A stretch of 64,000 nt of DNA, taken from positions 1-64,000 of the forward strand of contig JAAAPD010000024.1 of the NCBI GenBank assembly GCA_009908505.1. Direction: 5' to 3'. The notes under the pieces were generated by a model. It was not told where the DNA came from. It worked only from the letters and a program-made list of their open reading frames with translations, and ran no database searches. Shown here piece after piece: positions 43,440 through 52,222 of the stretch (position 1 is the stretch's first letter; every line of letters begins with the position of its first letter). Source of the stretch: Alphaproteobacteria bacterium (lineage in GTDB: Bacteria > Pseudomonadota > Alphaproteobacteria > Rhodobacterales > Rhodobacteraceae). The position numbers and the translations under genes were made by a program.

Positions 43440-45164
43440 TCACGAAAACACCCCGTGCAGGAACCAGCGCGGCGGCCCGCCCCGACCGTCGCCCGCCACC
43501 CCCTCGCGGAACAGCCAGTAGCGCCGCCCGTGCTGGGTCTCGATCCGGTAATAGTCGCGCAGCCGGGCCGAGGGCCGGTCGGCCCACCATTCCGGCGCGA
43601 TCCGTTCCGGGCCGGCAAAGCGCGTCACCTTGTGGGCCAGCCGCCGCCAGGTGAATTGCACCGGCGGACCTTCGGGCACGGCGTAAAGCACGCGGATCTC
43701 CTCGGGCGGATCCAGCAGGCGCAGCGGGCGCGGGCTGCGCGGCGAGGCCAGCGCCCCGGCGGCGGGCACCATGGCCGATTGCCAGCCTTCGCGGCGTTCG
43801 GGGATATGGCTGTCCCGGGCGGCGGGGCGGGTGATGCGATCGGCGCCGAACCGCGCCGAGAGCCGGTCGATCAGGCGGGCCAGTTCCGTTTCGCTGTCCA
43901 CGTGGCCGTCGATGCGGGTCTGGACCATGTCCAGCGCCTCGACCACGCTGGCCTCGAGCGTGACAAGGTCGAAGCCGAAGCCGGGGTCGAGCCGGTCCAG
44001 CCGCCCCTCGAAGAGCCGCAGCAGGTGGTCCGGATCGCGGCTGGCCCGGGCCGTGGCCACGGACAGGGCCGCGACCTCGCCATCGGTGCGGTAGAGGTGC
44101 AGCGTCACGCGGCGCGCGCCCATGCCCTCGGCGACCAGCCCGGCGCAGAGTTCCCGCGCCAGGGCGGGCAGGTGCGGCTCGGGGTCGATCACCGGTTCGG
44201 GCAGGCGCGATTGCACGGCGAAACGGGGCGGGTCGTCGGGGCTTTGCACCGGTTCGGCCAGCCGCCCCATCATCTGGTCCAGCCGCATCAGCGGGTTGCT
44301 GGGCAGCTCGGCCCGGGCAAAGCGCCGGGCCAGCGCCCGGCGCGGCACGGCGGCCAGCTCGCCCACGGTTTTCAGCCCCAGCCGCTGCAACAGCAGAACC
44401 GTGTCGGGCGTCAGCCGCAGGGCGGCGACGGGCAGGGGCGCCATGCGCGGGGCCAGCTCCGGCCCCTGGCAGGTCTCGCGCAGCCCGCCATGCCGCGACA
44501 GCGCCCAGGCCGCGCCATGGGTCGGCGCGATGGCCAGGTCGCAGGACAGGCCCATGAGCGCGAATTTCTCTTCGATGTCGCGCAGCATCGCCGCCTCGCC
44601 GCCCCAGAGGTGATCCGAGCCGGTGGTATCCATGACCAGGCCGGTGTCGCCGTCCAGCGCCGTCCAGGGGCACCAGCGGCGGCACCAGAGCATGAGCCGC
44701 GCCAGCATCGCCCGGTCGCCGGCGATATCGGCGAATTCCACCTGCAGATCGGGGCAGAGCGCGCGCATGTCCACGACCCGTTCGCCCAGGCGCATCCCCG
44801 CCAGCCGCGCGGCGCGGTTGGTGGCGTGCAGGACGGGGCCGTGCGGGCCATCCACGGCCAGCGCCAGCGGCAGGTCGTCGGGCACCGGGTCGCCCTGCCG
44901 GTCGCGGTGACGCAGGTAGCGATCCATGGCCAGGGTCGGGAAATGCAGGGCGGTGATGCGCCGGGCCAGCGGATTGCGGGGCAGGCCGCCCGCGGGCGAG
45001 GCGACTGCGCCTGCGGCGACACCCGCCCGCCCGCGGCCCTGCTGGCGCGTCCGGTCCATGTCCGTCCCGGCCCGCCAGGCGGGGGCGACGGGCCGTGCCC
45101 CGGTCTGGCGCGGATCGCAAAGGGCGGTGTGCAAGAGGACGGGCAGCTTGTCCTCGTGTCTCAT
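43440..45164 (-). CDS. imuB: Y-family polymerase-like protein ImuB
   Basis: 574 residues. It has the Y-family fold outline (RITALHFPTLAMDRYL, then TGSDHLWGGEAAML, thumb helix-hairpin-helix LQRLGLKTVGELAAVPRRAL) but lacks the acidic catalytic residues of DinB, as expected for ImuB, which is an adaptor linking DnaE2 to the beta clamp. Unusually proline-, arginine- and alanine-rich at the N-terminus. It follows imuA by 12 bases. The C-terminal part (RDYYRIETQHGRRYWLFREG) is the family ending. Confidence 0.9.
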   Translation of the reverse strand: MRHEDKLPVLLHTALCDPRQTGARPVAPAWRAGTDMDRTRQQGRGRAGVAAGAVASPAGGLPRNPLARRITALHFPTLAMDRYLRHRDRQGDPVPDDLPLALAVDGPHGPVLHATNRAARLAGMRLGERVVDMRALCPDLQVEFADIAGDRAMLARLMLWCRRWCPWTALDGDTGLVMDTTGSDHLWGGEAAMLRDIEEKFALMGLSCDLAIAPTHGAAWALSRHGGLRETCQGPELAPRMAPLPVAALRLTPDTVLLLQRLGLKTVGELAAVPRRALARRFARAELPSNPLMRLDQMMGRLAEPVQSPDDPPRFAVQSRLPEPVIDPEPHLPALARELCAGLVAEGMGARRVTLHLYRTDGEVAALSVATARASRDPDHLLRLFEGRLDRLDPGFGFDLVTLEASVVEALDMVQTRIDGHVDSETELARLIDRLSARFGADRITRPAARDSHIPERREGWQSAMVPAAGALASPRSPRPLRLLDPPEEIRVLYAVPEGPPVQFTWRRLAHKVTRFAGPERIAPEWWADRPSARLRDYYRIETQHGRRYWLFREGVAGDGRGGPPRWFLHGVFS

Positions 45165-45176
45165 GGGGGTCTCCGG

Positions 45177-45854
45177 TCAGTGTTCGGCGGCGCGGGGCGG
45201 GGCGGCATCGGCCTCGACCCGGTGGTCCAGGTGCAGCCCGCCCTGCGCCGTGGCGCGCGCGACCCAGTCGCCGGGGGCGCCCCAGCGGCTGCGGAACAGG
45301 CTCGCCCGCCAGAGCGGTGCGCCGGGGGCGCGGCTGTCATCGGGATCGGGCAGGGCGGCCAGAGAGGCCACGCGCCAGCGTTTGCGCGCCGCCGAAAGGT
45401 TCGGATGCGCCGCGCGCCGGACCAGCCAGGCGGCCACGCCATGCGCCTCGGCCCGCAGCGCCAGCCGCTTGGTGGCGGTGAAATCCAGCTGTGGTGGGTC
45501 GCCCCAGACCTCGCCCACCACGGCGCCCAGCACGCCGCAGCCCAGCCCCTGTTCCATGGCCCAGAGCACGTCGAGGGGGCGGTTCACATCCACCGCGATC
45601 ACCTCCAGCGGGTGCGGCAGCCCGGCGATGCAGAGCCGCCCGGATTCCTGACGCGACAGCCGGTCGCTGATCCACAGGACCGGGCCGTCATCCGGGGCGA
45701 GCTGGGCCAGCAGGAACCCCAGCGGCCCGCCATCACTGGCGTTTTCGGCGAAAACCTCTGTCAGGGTGGGGCTGTCGACGGCGGCGGCCGGGCCGGCGGC
45801 GCGGTCGGACAGCAATTGTGCGGCGGTTTTCGGGGCGGGCGGGGCGCAGCGCAC
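45177..45854 (-). CDS. imuA: SOS mutagenesis protein ImuA (RecA-like)
   Basis: 225 residues from a GTG at 45854 with AAGGGAG upstream; no ATG fits in that region. The RecA-like core shows FTEVFAENASDGGPLGFLLAQL, VLWISDRLSRQESGRL and the DVLWAMEQGLGC block that characterise ImuA. ImuA inhibits or remodels RecA and is required with ImuB and DnaE2 for damage-induced mutagenesis. First gene of the cassette, under a LexA box 21 bases upstream of the start. Confidence 0.88.
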   Translation of the reverse strand: MRCAPPAPKTAAQLLSDRAAGPAAAVDSPTLTEVFAENASDGGPLGFLLAQLAPDDGPVLWISDRLSRQESGRLCIAGLPHPLEVIAVDVNRPLDVLWAMEQGLGCGVLGAVVGEVWGDPPQLDFTATKRLALRAEAHGVAAWLVRRAAHPNLSAARKRWRVASLAALPDPDDSRAPGAPLWRASLFRSRWGAPGDWVARATAQGGLHLDHRVEADAAPPRAAEH

Positions 45855-45874
45855 GGGGGACTCCCTTGGTAAAT

Positions 45875-45889
45875 GTTCCTCTTTTGTTC
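45875..45889 (-). promoter_or_regulatory. LexA (SOS) box of the imuA-imuB-dnaE2 operon
   Basis: GTTC-CTCTTTT-GTTC on the plus strand (GAAC-N7-GAAC on the coding strand) is an exact match to the alphaproteobacterial LexA direct repeat GTTC-N7-GTTC. It lies 21 bases upstream of the imuA start, where LexA would block the promoter until DNA damage. Confidence 0.85.
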
Positions 45890-46047
45890 TAGTGCGTTCC
45901 CGGGGCGTCGTCAAACCCCGCATGTCGCAGCCGCGGCGGGCCGGCCCCTGCGGCCCGGTCCGCCGCGAAAGGGTCAGGCTTTCCCTGCTTGTTCGCCACA
46001 TTTCAATTGCATAGCTTGGCCGAACAGAGGTTGGGCAGAAGGCCGCC

Positions 46048-46998
46048 ATGATCGGACCAGTGCTGCGGTCGTTTTCGCGCCGCTACATGGATGTCACGCT
46101 GAAATCCGGCCGCGACCGGGTGGTGCGGATCATGGAACGGCCGGGGCTGTGGATGGAGGACGCCCAGCTTGCCGCGCTTGCCGGCGACCTGCGGCAGGTG
46201 GCGGCCAAGACGCTGGCGGCGGGCAGCCTGACATACGGCGTCTTTTCCGGCGACCGCGCCCGGCTTGAGGCCACGATCATCACCCTCGTTCAGACCCGCG
46301 ACGGCACGCCAATCGCCTTCAACGCGCTGGCGGTGATGGAGCTGGACACCGAGCCTGCGCCCACGGACGTGCTGCACCTGGGCCTGGTCATGGTCGATCC
46401 CGAGGCGCGTTCGGGCGGGCTGTCCTGGGTGCTTTATGGCCTGACCTGTTTCCTGCTTTTCGTGCGCAATCAGTTCCGCCCCTTGTGGATTTCCAACGTC
46501 ACCCAGGTTCCGGCGGTGGTGGGCATGGTGTCCGAAATGTTTTCCGATGTCTGGCCGGCGCCCGGGGCGGGGCGGCGTACGCTGACCCACATGCTGCTGG
46601 CCCGTCGCATCATGGCCGATCACCGCGCGGTCTTCGGCGTTGGCGTCGATGCCGGGTTCGACGAGGCGCGCGGGATCATCACCAATGCCTATACCGGCGG
46701 CTCGGACGACCTGAAAAAGTCCTACGCGGCCGCGCCGAAACACCGCGACGAGCGCTACAACGCCTTTTGCGCCGAGGCGCTGGATTACGACCGGGGCGAT
46801 GACGTGCTGCAGCTGGGGCGCATGGATATGGCCGCGATCCGCCGCTACCTGACCCGCGAGGTGCCGAAATCCGCCGTGCTGGGCGTCATCCTGACCGCCG
46901 GGATCGTCGGGCTGCAACGGCTGGTCTTGCCGGTGCTCTACTGGTCGGACACCACGCGGCCCTTTTCCATCCTGCGACCGGCCAAGAGGGAGCGCTGA
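46048..46998 (+). CDS. Putative GNAT-like N-acyltransferase, first gene of ThiF/nitroreductase operon
   Basis: 316 residues. The central part (FNALAVMEL, then VLHLGLVMVDPEARSGGLSWVLYGL, then LWISNVTQVPAVVGMVSEMF) has the strand-helix pattern and the R/G-x-x-G-x-G/A-like acyl-CoA loop of GNAT enzymes, but no clean family assignment. A hydrophobic stretch near 275-300 (AVLGVILTAGIVGLQRLVLP) may be a membrane anchor. Its TGA overlaps the ATG of the ThiF-like gene by one base. Function unknown; acylation of a small molecule or protein is inference. Confidence 0.65.
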   Translation: MIGPVLRSFSRRYMDVTLKSGRDRVVRIMERPGLWMEDAQLAALAGDLRQVAAKTLAAGSLTYGVFSGDRARLEATIITLVQTRDGTPIAFNALAVMELDTEPAPTDVLHLGLVMVDPEARSGGLSWVLYGLTCFLLFVRNQFRPLWISNVTQVPAVVGMVSEMFSDVWPAPGAGRRTLTHMLLARRIMADHRAVFGVGVDAGFDEARGIITNAYTGGSDDLKKSYAAAPKHRDERYNAFCAEALDYDRGDDVLQLGRMDMAAIRRYLTREVPKSAVLGVILTAGIVGLQRLVLPVLYWSDTTRPFSILRPAKRER

Positions 46999-47864
46999 TG
47001 TTCGACTACGCCGAGATGACCACCCGGAATATCGGCTTCGTCACCGAGGCCGAGCAGGCCCGGCTGAAGGGCGCGACGGTATTCGTCTGCGGCAATGGCG
47101 GCATGGGCGGGGCCTGCGTGATGGCATTGGCGCGGATGGGGGTGGGGCACCTGATCCTGGCCGACCTGGACGGCTTCGAGCTGTCGAACCTCAACCGGCA
47201 GGTCTTTGCCTTCCTCGGCTCGGTCGAGGAACACAAGGCCGAGGCGACCGCCCGCATCTGCGCCGATATCAACCCCGAGATGGTCTGCGAGGTGCATCAT
47301 GGCGACTGGACCGAAAGGGCCCATGACCTGATCGGGCGCGCCGATATCGTCGTCAACGGTACCGATGACCTTGGCGCGTCGCTGCTGCTCTATCGCGGCG
47401 CGCGGGCGCTGGGGAAAACCGTGATCGACGCCTATGCCTCGCCCTTGCCATCGGTCTATGTCACCGGGCCGCGCGACACCCCGCACGAGGTTCGGCTGGG
47501 CTATCCGACCCAAGGCACCGACTGGGACAAGCTGACGGACCGGCAGCGCGAAACGGCCTTCCTGCGCGAGGCCGAATGGGTCGTGCTCCATTCCTCGTCC
47601 CGCCATTATATCGACCTGGACCTGATCGGCGACGTGGTGAAGGGGGCACGGGGGCGGCCGTCCTTCGCGCCGATGGTGGTGACGACGGGAATGCTGATGG
47701 CCTACGAGGTGGCCAACGGTATCCTGGGGCGGCCCCACGGCGCCGACAATCGCGGCTGGTTCTTCAATCCATACCGCGCCCGGGTGGAACGGCCGAAACC
47801 GGCCTGGCTGGCGACGCTGATGCGGCCTGTCGTGCGGCGCTTTCTTGCAAGGCTTATGCCATGA
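46998..47864 (+). CDS. ThiF/E1-like adenylyltransferase-family protein
   Basis: 288 residues with a Rossmann-type E1 fold: GNGGMG (32-37), ADLDGFELSNLNRQVF (55-70) with the ATP-contacting Asp and Arg, and NGTDD at 120-124. The later block PMVVTTGMLMAYEVANGILG matches the E1 C-terminal helix. The Zn-binding CxxC pairs and an obvious catalytic Cys of ThiF/MoeB/ubiquitin E1 are absent, so it may adenylate a carboxylate without thioester transfer. It overlaps both neighbours. Mycobacterial Rv1355c (MoeY) joins a ThiF-like with a nitroreductase-like domain, paralleling this operon. Confidence 0.82.
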   Translation: MFDYAEMTTRNIGFVTEAEQARLKGATVFVCGNGGMGGACVMALARMGVGHLILADLDGFELSNLNRQVFAFLGSVEEHKAEATARICADINPEMVCEVHHGDWTERAHDLIGRADIVVNGTDDLGASLLLYRGARALGKTVIDAYASPLPSVYVTGPRDTPHEVRLGYPTQGTDWDKLTDRQRETAFLREAEWVVLHSSSRHYIDLDLIGDVVKGARGRPSFAPMVVTTGMLMAYEVANGILGRPHGADNRGWFFNPYRARVERPKPAWLATLMRPVVRRFLARLMP

Positions 47865-49072
47865 CCGCCGCCGCGCCGATCATCGGCAACCTGTTCCTGT
47901 CGTTGGCCGCCCTTGCGGGCCTGGCGATCCTGCACGGGCTGCTGGCCGCGCGCGACCCCTACGAGCCTTTGACGCGCCGCTTTCTCTTCGGCATCCGGGT
48001 CATGATGCTGCTTTTCGCGGGCCGGGCTTTGATCGTGCTGACGGGGGCGGATGTCTTTCGCATCCTCGTCTTTCTTGGCGCGGCGCTGGTGCCGCTGGCC
48101 GTGCTGCTGCTGGCCGAGGGGCTGTTGCGCCGCCATGCCCCGGCCTGGGCCAAGACCTGGGTCGCAGGGGGCACTGTGGTCTTCGTGGTGCTTGCCTTCT
48201 GGTATTCGGGCTCCATCGACCCGGCGCGGCTGGTGGCGCTGCTCGTTTTCCAGGTCGCCGGGTTCGCCATCGGCGGCTGGATGGTCCTGAATCGGGATCG
48301 CGACAGCCTGTCGGCGGCTGAAAACCGGGCGGTCGAGAGGCTGGCGCTGTCCCTTCTGCTGTTGGCGCCGCTGGCGGCGGCGGATTTCCTGATGGTCTAT
48401 CTGGGCCTGCCGGTGCAGGTCTCGCCGCTGGGCGTGCTGTTCCTGTGCTGGCTGGCGGTGTCGCTGGCGCGCGGGCAGGGCAGCCACCGGGCCGCGCTGG
48501 GCGGCTACCTGGCCATTGCCGCCGGGGCCACGGCGGCGGGGGTGGTCGTGGCGCTCATGGCCGGGCTGGAGCGGGACGGCGCGATCATGGTCCTGGCGGT
48601 GATCCTGGCGGCGGTGCTTGTCGCGGTGCTGTTCATCGAGGCGCGCAGCCTGCGTGCCGAGGACCGCAGCGAAAGTCTGCTGCGCCACATGGCCGAGTCC
48701 GAGGCCATGGCGCCGCTGGACTTCCTGCGCGGGCTGCAGGGCCATCCGATGGTCGAGGGCGCGGCCCTGATCGGGCCCGACCAGCTGGCCGAGCTGGATG
48801 GCGCGGTGCTGACGCGCGTCTTTGCCGCGGCCCCGGTCCTGCGCCGGGCCGATCCGCCCTTTGCCGAGGGGATCGAGGCCGACCATATCGCCCATCTTTT
48901 CGACCGCTTCGATGCGACCCATATCCTGCTGGCAGAGTCGCGTCCCATGACGTTGGTGGCGCTGTCCATGCCGGCCATCGCCGCCGCGCCGCGTGTTGAA
49001 CTGGAACTGCGGGTGGTGCAGCGTATGGCCCGGTTACTGGCCGATGCGGCCGAAAAGGGGGCAGAGACATGA
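47861..49072 (+). CDS. Polytopic membrane protein with C-terminal cytoplasmic domain, unknown
   Basis: 403 residues. About eight hydrophobic segments occupy residues 1-265, followed by a soluble ~135-residue tail (RSESLLRHMAESEAMAPLDFLRGLQG onward) with no kinase, GGDEF or EAL motif that I can see. It is ATGA-coupled to the ThiF-like gene before it and the nitroreductase after it, so it belongs to the same system. It could be a membrane receptor or anchor for the soluble enzymes. Confidence 0.7.
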   Translation: MTAAAPIIGNLFLSLAALAGLAILHGLLAARDPYEPLTRRFLFGIRVMMLLFAGRALIVLTGADVFRILVFLGAALVPLAVLLLAEGLLRRHAPAWAKTWVAGGTVVFVVLAFWYSGSIDPARLVALLVFQVAGFAIGGWMVLNRDRDSLSAAENRAVERLALSLLLLAPLAAADFLMVYLGLPVQVSPLGVLFLCWLAVSLARGQGSHRAALGGYLAIAAGATAAGVVVALMAGLERDGAIMVLAVILAAVLVAVLFIEARSLRAEDRSESLLRHMAESEAMAPLDFLRGLQGHPMVEGAALIGPDQLAELDGAVLTRVFAAAPVLRRADPPFAEGIEADHIAHLFDRFDATHILLAESRPMTLVALSMPAIAAAPRVELELRVVQRMARLLADAAEKGAET

Positions 49073-50040
49073 TTGCGATGGAGGTCCTGAAGGCCTGCGT
49101 GGCCCGGGCCGGGTTGGCCCCGTCGACCCACAATACCCAGCCGGCGCGGTGGGCGCTGGAAACGGGCGGCGCGACGCTGTTCTGCGATACCGAATGCGGC
49201 CTGCCCGTGGGCGACCCCGAGGGGCGCGACGCCGCGCTCAGCTGTGGCGCGGCGCTGGAGGCGATGGTGCTGGCGCTGTCCGCCGAGGGGGTCGGGGCCG
49301 AGGTCGAGCTGGCCGAGGATGCGCGCTTTGCCCCCGGAAACGGGTTGGAAACCGTGGCGCATCTGCGCTTCATCGACGGGGTCGAGCACGGCCTGCACCG
49401 GCAGTTGGAGCATCGTTTCACCTGGCGCGGCCGGTTCGACGCGGCCCCGTTGGAGCTGTATGGCTGGACCCGGCCCGATGCCCGGCTGGTGCTGGACGAC
49501 AAGGGGCGCAAATGGCTGGCCGAACGCAACGACTGGGCCAGTCTGCAGATCATGCGCGACCGAGCCTTCCGCCGGGAGTTGCTGGACTGGATGCGCCTGT
49601 CGCCGGGCCATCCGCGCAACGGCGTGGACGGGATGAACCGGGATGCGATGAACATGCCGGGGCCGGTGGCCTTCGGCACGCCACTGGTTCTGGGCCCGCT
49701 CTGGCCGGTCCTTGACAAGGCCGGGCTGACCGCGGGCCTGACCGCCGAGGCGGCGGCCACGCTGTCGGCCCCGGTCATCGCGCTGTTCCATCGCCCCCGC
49801 GGCGAAAGCCCGGTGGAAAGCGGCCGCGCTTACCTGCGCATGTGCCTCGAGGCGGCCTCGCTGGGTATGGCGGGCTGGCCCATGGCGGCCCTGTCCGATC
49901 ATCCGGTGACAAATGGCGAGATCTGCACCCGGTTCGGCATCGCGCCCGACCGGCGGCTGGTCCAGGCGATCCGCTTCGGCAAGCCGACCGGCACCGCCGC
50001 GCCGCGCGCCCGCAAGCCCCTGTCGGAGGTGCTGGTCTAG
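49069..50040 (+). CDS. Acg-type nitroreductase-family protein
   Basis: 323 residues. The N-terminal LAPSTHNTQPARW matches the FMN-contacting APSxHNTQPW motif of Acg/Rv2032-like nitroreductases, and the C-terminal EAASLGMAGWPMAALSDHP is the second family block. Acg itself binds FMN but is poorly reactive. The gene ends a chain of four overlapping genes. Whether it reduces a substrate or serves as a flavin store or sensor cannot be told from sequence. Confidence 0.82.
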   Translation: MIAMEVLKACVARAGLAPSTHNTQPARWALETGGATLFCDTECGLPVGDPEGRDAALSCGAALEAMVLALSAEGVGAEVELAEDARFAPGNGLETVAHLRFIDGVEHGLHRQLEHRFTWRGRFDAAPLELYGWTRPDARLVLDDKGRKWLAERNDWASLQIMRDRAFRRELLDWMRLSPGHPRNGVDGMNRDAMNMPGPVAFGTPLVLGPLWPVLDKAGLTAGLTAEAAATLSAPVIALFHRPRGESPVESGRAYLRMCLEAASLGMAGWPMAALSDHPVTNGEICTRFGIAPDRRLVQAIRFGKPTGTAAPRARKPLSEVLV

Positions 50041-50050
50041 CGCCGGCCCG

Positions 50051-51385
50051 TCAATCGACCGGCAGGCCGCTGGGCACCCTGTCGGGGCGGCCCAGCGGGC
50101 GCTGATCGACGGTTTCGCCCGTCAGGGCGTGCAGGAAGGCCACCAGGTCGGCGATCTCCGCCGCGCCGAGCGTGACCGGGTGGATATCCAGACGCGCCTT
50201 TTGCCGCTGCATTTCCAGTCGATCCTGCCGGATCGCGAAATCCCCCGCTTCCAACCAGGGCACATCGGGAAGGCGCGCATCGGCGGGCTGCCATCTGGCG
50301 CGGCTGGCCTTTGGGTCGGCATGATGGCGGATCATCGCCTCGAGCGTCGCGAAGGCCCCGTTATGGCCATAGGGCGCCGTCAGCGCGACATTGCGCAGCG
50401 ACGGCGTGCGGAACCGGTAGGCGTCTTCCAGCAGGTCGGTTTCGGCCATCCGCCCCACATCCCGCGCCACCTGGTCGAACAGCCGCGTGCGCCCCGGCCC
50501 GAATGCCGGAAGCGACAGGGCATGAAATTCCTGGTCGGTGAACAGCGGCCCCGAATGGCAGGTCGCGCAGCGCGCCGAGCCAAAGAACAACTGCCGCCCC
50601 CGTTCGGCGGCTTCGGGCATGGGCACCCCCTCGGCCAGCCAGGCGTCATAGGGGCTGTCGATGCTGATCCATTCTGAGACCACGAAAGCGCCGATCGCGT
50701 TGCCGATCTCGACGATCGTGACCTCGCTGGGGTGGTGGATATGGTCGAAGGCGGCGACGAACATCTCGCCGTATTCGGGGATCGTGCGCACCCGCTTGGC
50801 CAGGATCGGCCAGCCCAGGTCGATGCGGTCGCGCACGGCGCCGATCACCGCGTTCTCACCGACATTGCCGGCCATCTCGAATTCCGAGGTCAGGGGCAGC
50901 AGCGCCTGCGCGGCGACGATATGATCCAGCCCCGCGGGGAACCATTCCTCGGCCGGGGTGTCGAAACCGTTGCCGAACTGGTCGGACACTTCCAGCCGGC
51001 CGTCATGGAACAGAACGTCGATGGACGCATGGCCGAGGTTCCACAGCGCCGGGGCGTTGCGGGGGATACGCTTGGCGATGCGGTCGTCCCCGGTGCCGGG
51101 GCTGCGGTCGGGCGCCAGCCCGGTGCCGCCCTCGCCGATGCCAAGGCTCAGGCCGTCGCCGCCGGCATGGTCGTGATGATGACAGGTGCCGCAGGAAATA
51201 TTGCGGTTGCCCGACAGGATCGGATCATAGAACAGCAATTGTCCGATCCGGGCTTGCGCCGGGTCCGCGTCCACGAAATCATCGAGCGACAGCGGCGCGG
51301 CCGCTGCCGCCCCCGACATGGCGAGGACGACGGAAAGGACGAGATGAGACAGCTTTGGCAAGCCCATGGAAAACCCGTAGCGCAT
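50051..51385 (-). CDS. Di-heme cytochrome c peroxidase/MauG family protein
   Basis: 444 residues with a Sec signal (LSHLVLSVVLAMSGAAAAA). Two c-heme sites are CGTCHH and CATCHS, the two-heme arrangement of bacterial CCP/MauG proteins. RNAPALWNLG and RTPSLRNVALTAPYGHNG are conserved around the high-potential heme. It works in the periplasm on hydrogen peroxide or oxidises a protein partner. Start 51385 is used; the ATG at 51367 would also keep the signal peptide. Either start overlaps the 5' end of the divergent Sel1 gene. Confidence 0.87.
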   Translation of the reverse strand: MRYGFSMGLPKLSHLVLSVVLAMSGAAAAAPLSLDDFVDADPAQARIGQLLFYDPILSGNRNISCGTCHHHDHAGGDGLSLGIGEGGTGLAPDRSPGTGDDRIAKRIPRNAPALWNLGHASIDVLFHDGRLEVSDQFGNGFDTPAEEWFPAGLDHIVAAQALLPLTSEFEMAGNVGENAVIGAVRDRIDLGWPILAKRVRTIPEYGEMFVAAFDHIHHPSEVTIVEIGNAIGAFVVSEWISIDSPYDAWLAEGVPMPEAAERGRQLFFGSARCATCHSGPLFTDQEFHALSLPAFGPGRTRLFDQVARDVGRMAETDLLEDAYRFRTPSLRNVALTAPYGHNGAFATLEAMIRHHADPKASRARWQPADARLPDVPWLEAGDFAIRQDRLEMQRQKARLDIHPVTLGAAEIADLVAFLHALTGETVDQRPLGRPDRVPSGLPVD

Positions 51386-51856
51386 GGCCTGATACTGGCG
51401 GTTTTTGCGGCGCTCTCAACCCCTGTTTTCGCCGCCGACCTGGAAGAGGCGCGCGACCTGATGGAGGCGAACGAGTTCGAGGCCGCCATGGCGCAGTTCC
51501 GGGTGCTGGCGCGGTCCGGCAATGCCGATGCCGAGGAACTGATCGGTGTGATGTATGCCCTTGGCCTTGGGGTGGAACGGGATGATGAACGCGCCTTCGA
51601 ATGGTATCTGCGCGCCTCGCTCAAGGGGCATCCGGGCGCGCAATCGGGGCTGGGCTGGTATTACGAGGTGGGCCGGGGCATCGCCGAACCCGACCTGGTG
51701 CGCGCCTATCTCTGGTATGGGCTGTCGGCCATTGGAGGCGATCCCGATGCCCTGCTCTCGATCGAGGAACTGACCCCGCGCATGACACCCGAACAGCGCG
51801 CCCGGGCCGAGGTGCTGATCGACGACTACAAGCCCTGGATGTATCCGTTCCGGTAG
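51344..51856 (+). CDS. Sel1-repeat (TPR-like) secreted protein
   Basis: 170 residues with a signal peptide (VAHGLILAVFAALSTPVFAAD). At least two Sel1-like repeats follow (AEELIGVMYALGLGVERDDERA and GAQSGLGWYYEVGRGIAEPD with AYLWYGLSA), preceded by a degenerate one. Such proteins scaffold periplasmic complexes. The ATG at 51344 has GGAAAGGACG upstream and is the only start that includes the whole signal peptide; it lies 24-42 bases inside the opposite-strand peroxidase gene. Confidence 0.8.
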   Translation: MRQLWQAHGKPVAHGLILAVFAALSTPVFAADLEEARDLMEANEFEAAMAQFRVLARSGNADAEELIGVMYALGLGVERDDERAFEWYLRASLKGHPGAQSGLGWYYEVGRGIAEPDLVRAYLWYGLSAIGGDPDALLSIEELTPRMTPEQRARAEVLIDDYKPWMYPFR

Positions 51857-52222
51857 GGGGCCGCGTGGTCGGACGGGACTGGTCCGGCTGCGGCCCGAGG
51901 GCCGCTGTTAGCCCTGAGCGGACTCACAGTCCTTGGTTCGAACTTGCAATTGCTGCCCTTCACCGGCAGTGGGGTCCTTGTCGGTTGGCGGGACAAACCG
52001 GACCGATGCACCTGCAACATGAGCGGCTGCTCAGATAGCTGTTCGTCAGCTGTCTCGCCGCCGCAGTGCAGCTCGGTTTCCCGGAAGCGGCCGTTCGAAA
52101 ACGGCTGGATGGCACAGATCTGAACCGGTCGTTCGCCGTGCAGCCGCTGTATGTCTCCCATGCGGACAGAACCGTAAACTCATTGCGTTTGCTCCAATGA
52201 TCAATCCAGTCTTTTTTGTCTC
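51857..52222. other. 366-base gene-poor region
   Basis: No convincing reading frame on either strand. GCGGCCC-GA-GGGCCGC (51890-51905) is a strong hairpin 33 bases after the Sel1 stop and may terminate that transcript. The remainder looks like decayed intergenic sequence of mixed composition; nothing else is recognised. Confidence 0.5.

Noticed and set aside
40137-45872. A 1911-codon plus-strand open frame antisense to dnaE2, imuB and imuA
   Set aside because: The three minus-strand genes are clear family members. The open antisense frame is a by-product of GC-rich codon usage; its translation is rich in Gly, Gln, Arg and His and shows no motifs.
46048-50040. TOMM/thiazole-oxazole peptide biosynthesis interpretation of the E1-like plus nitroreductase genes
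   Set aside because: The E1-like protein is not fused or adjacent to a YcaO domain, the nitroreductase is of Acg type rather than the McbC type, and no precursor peptide is visible.
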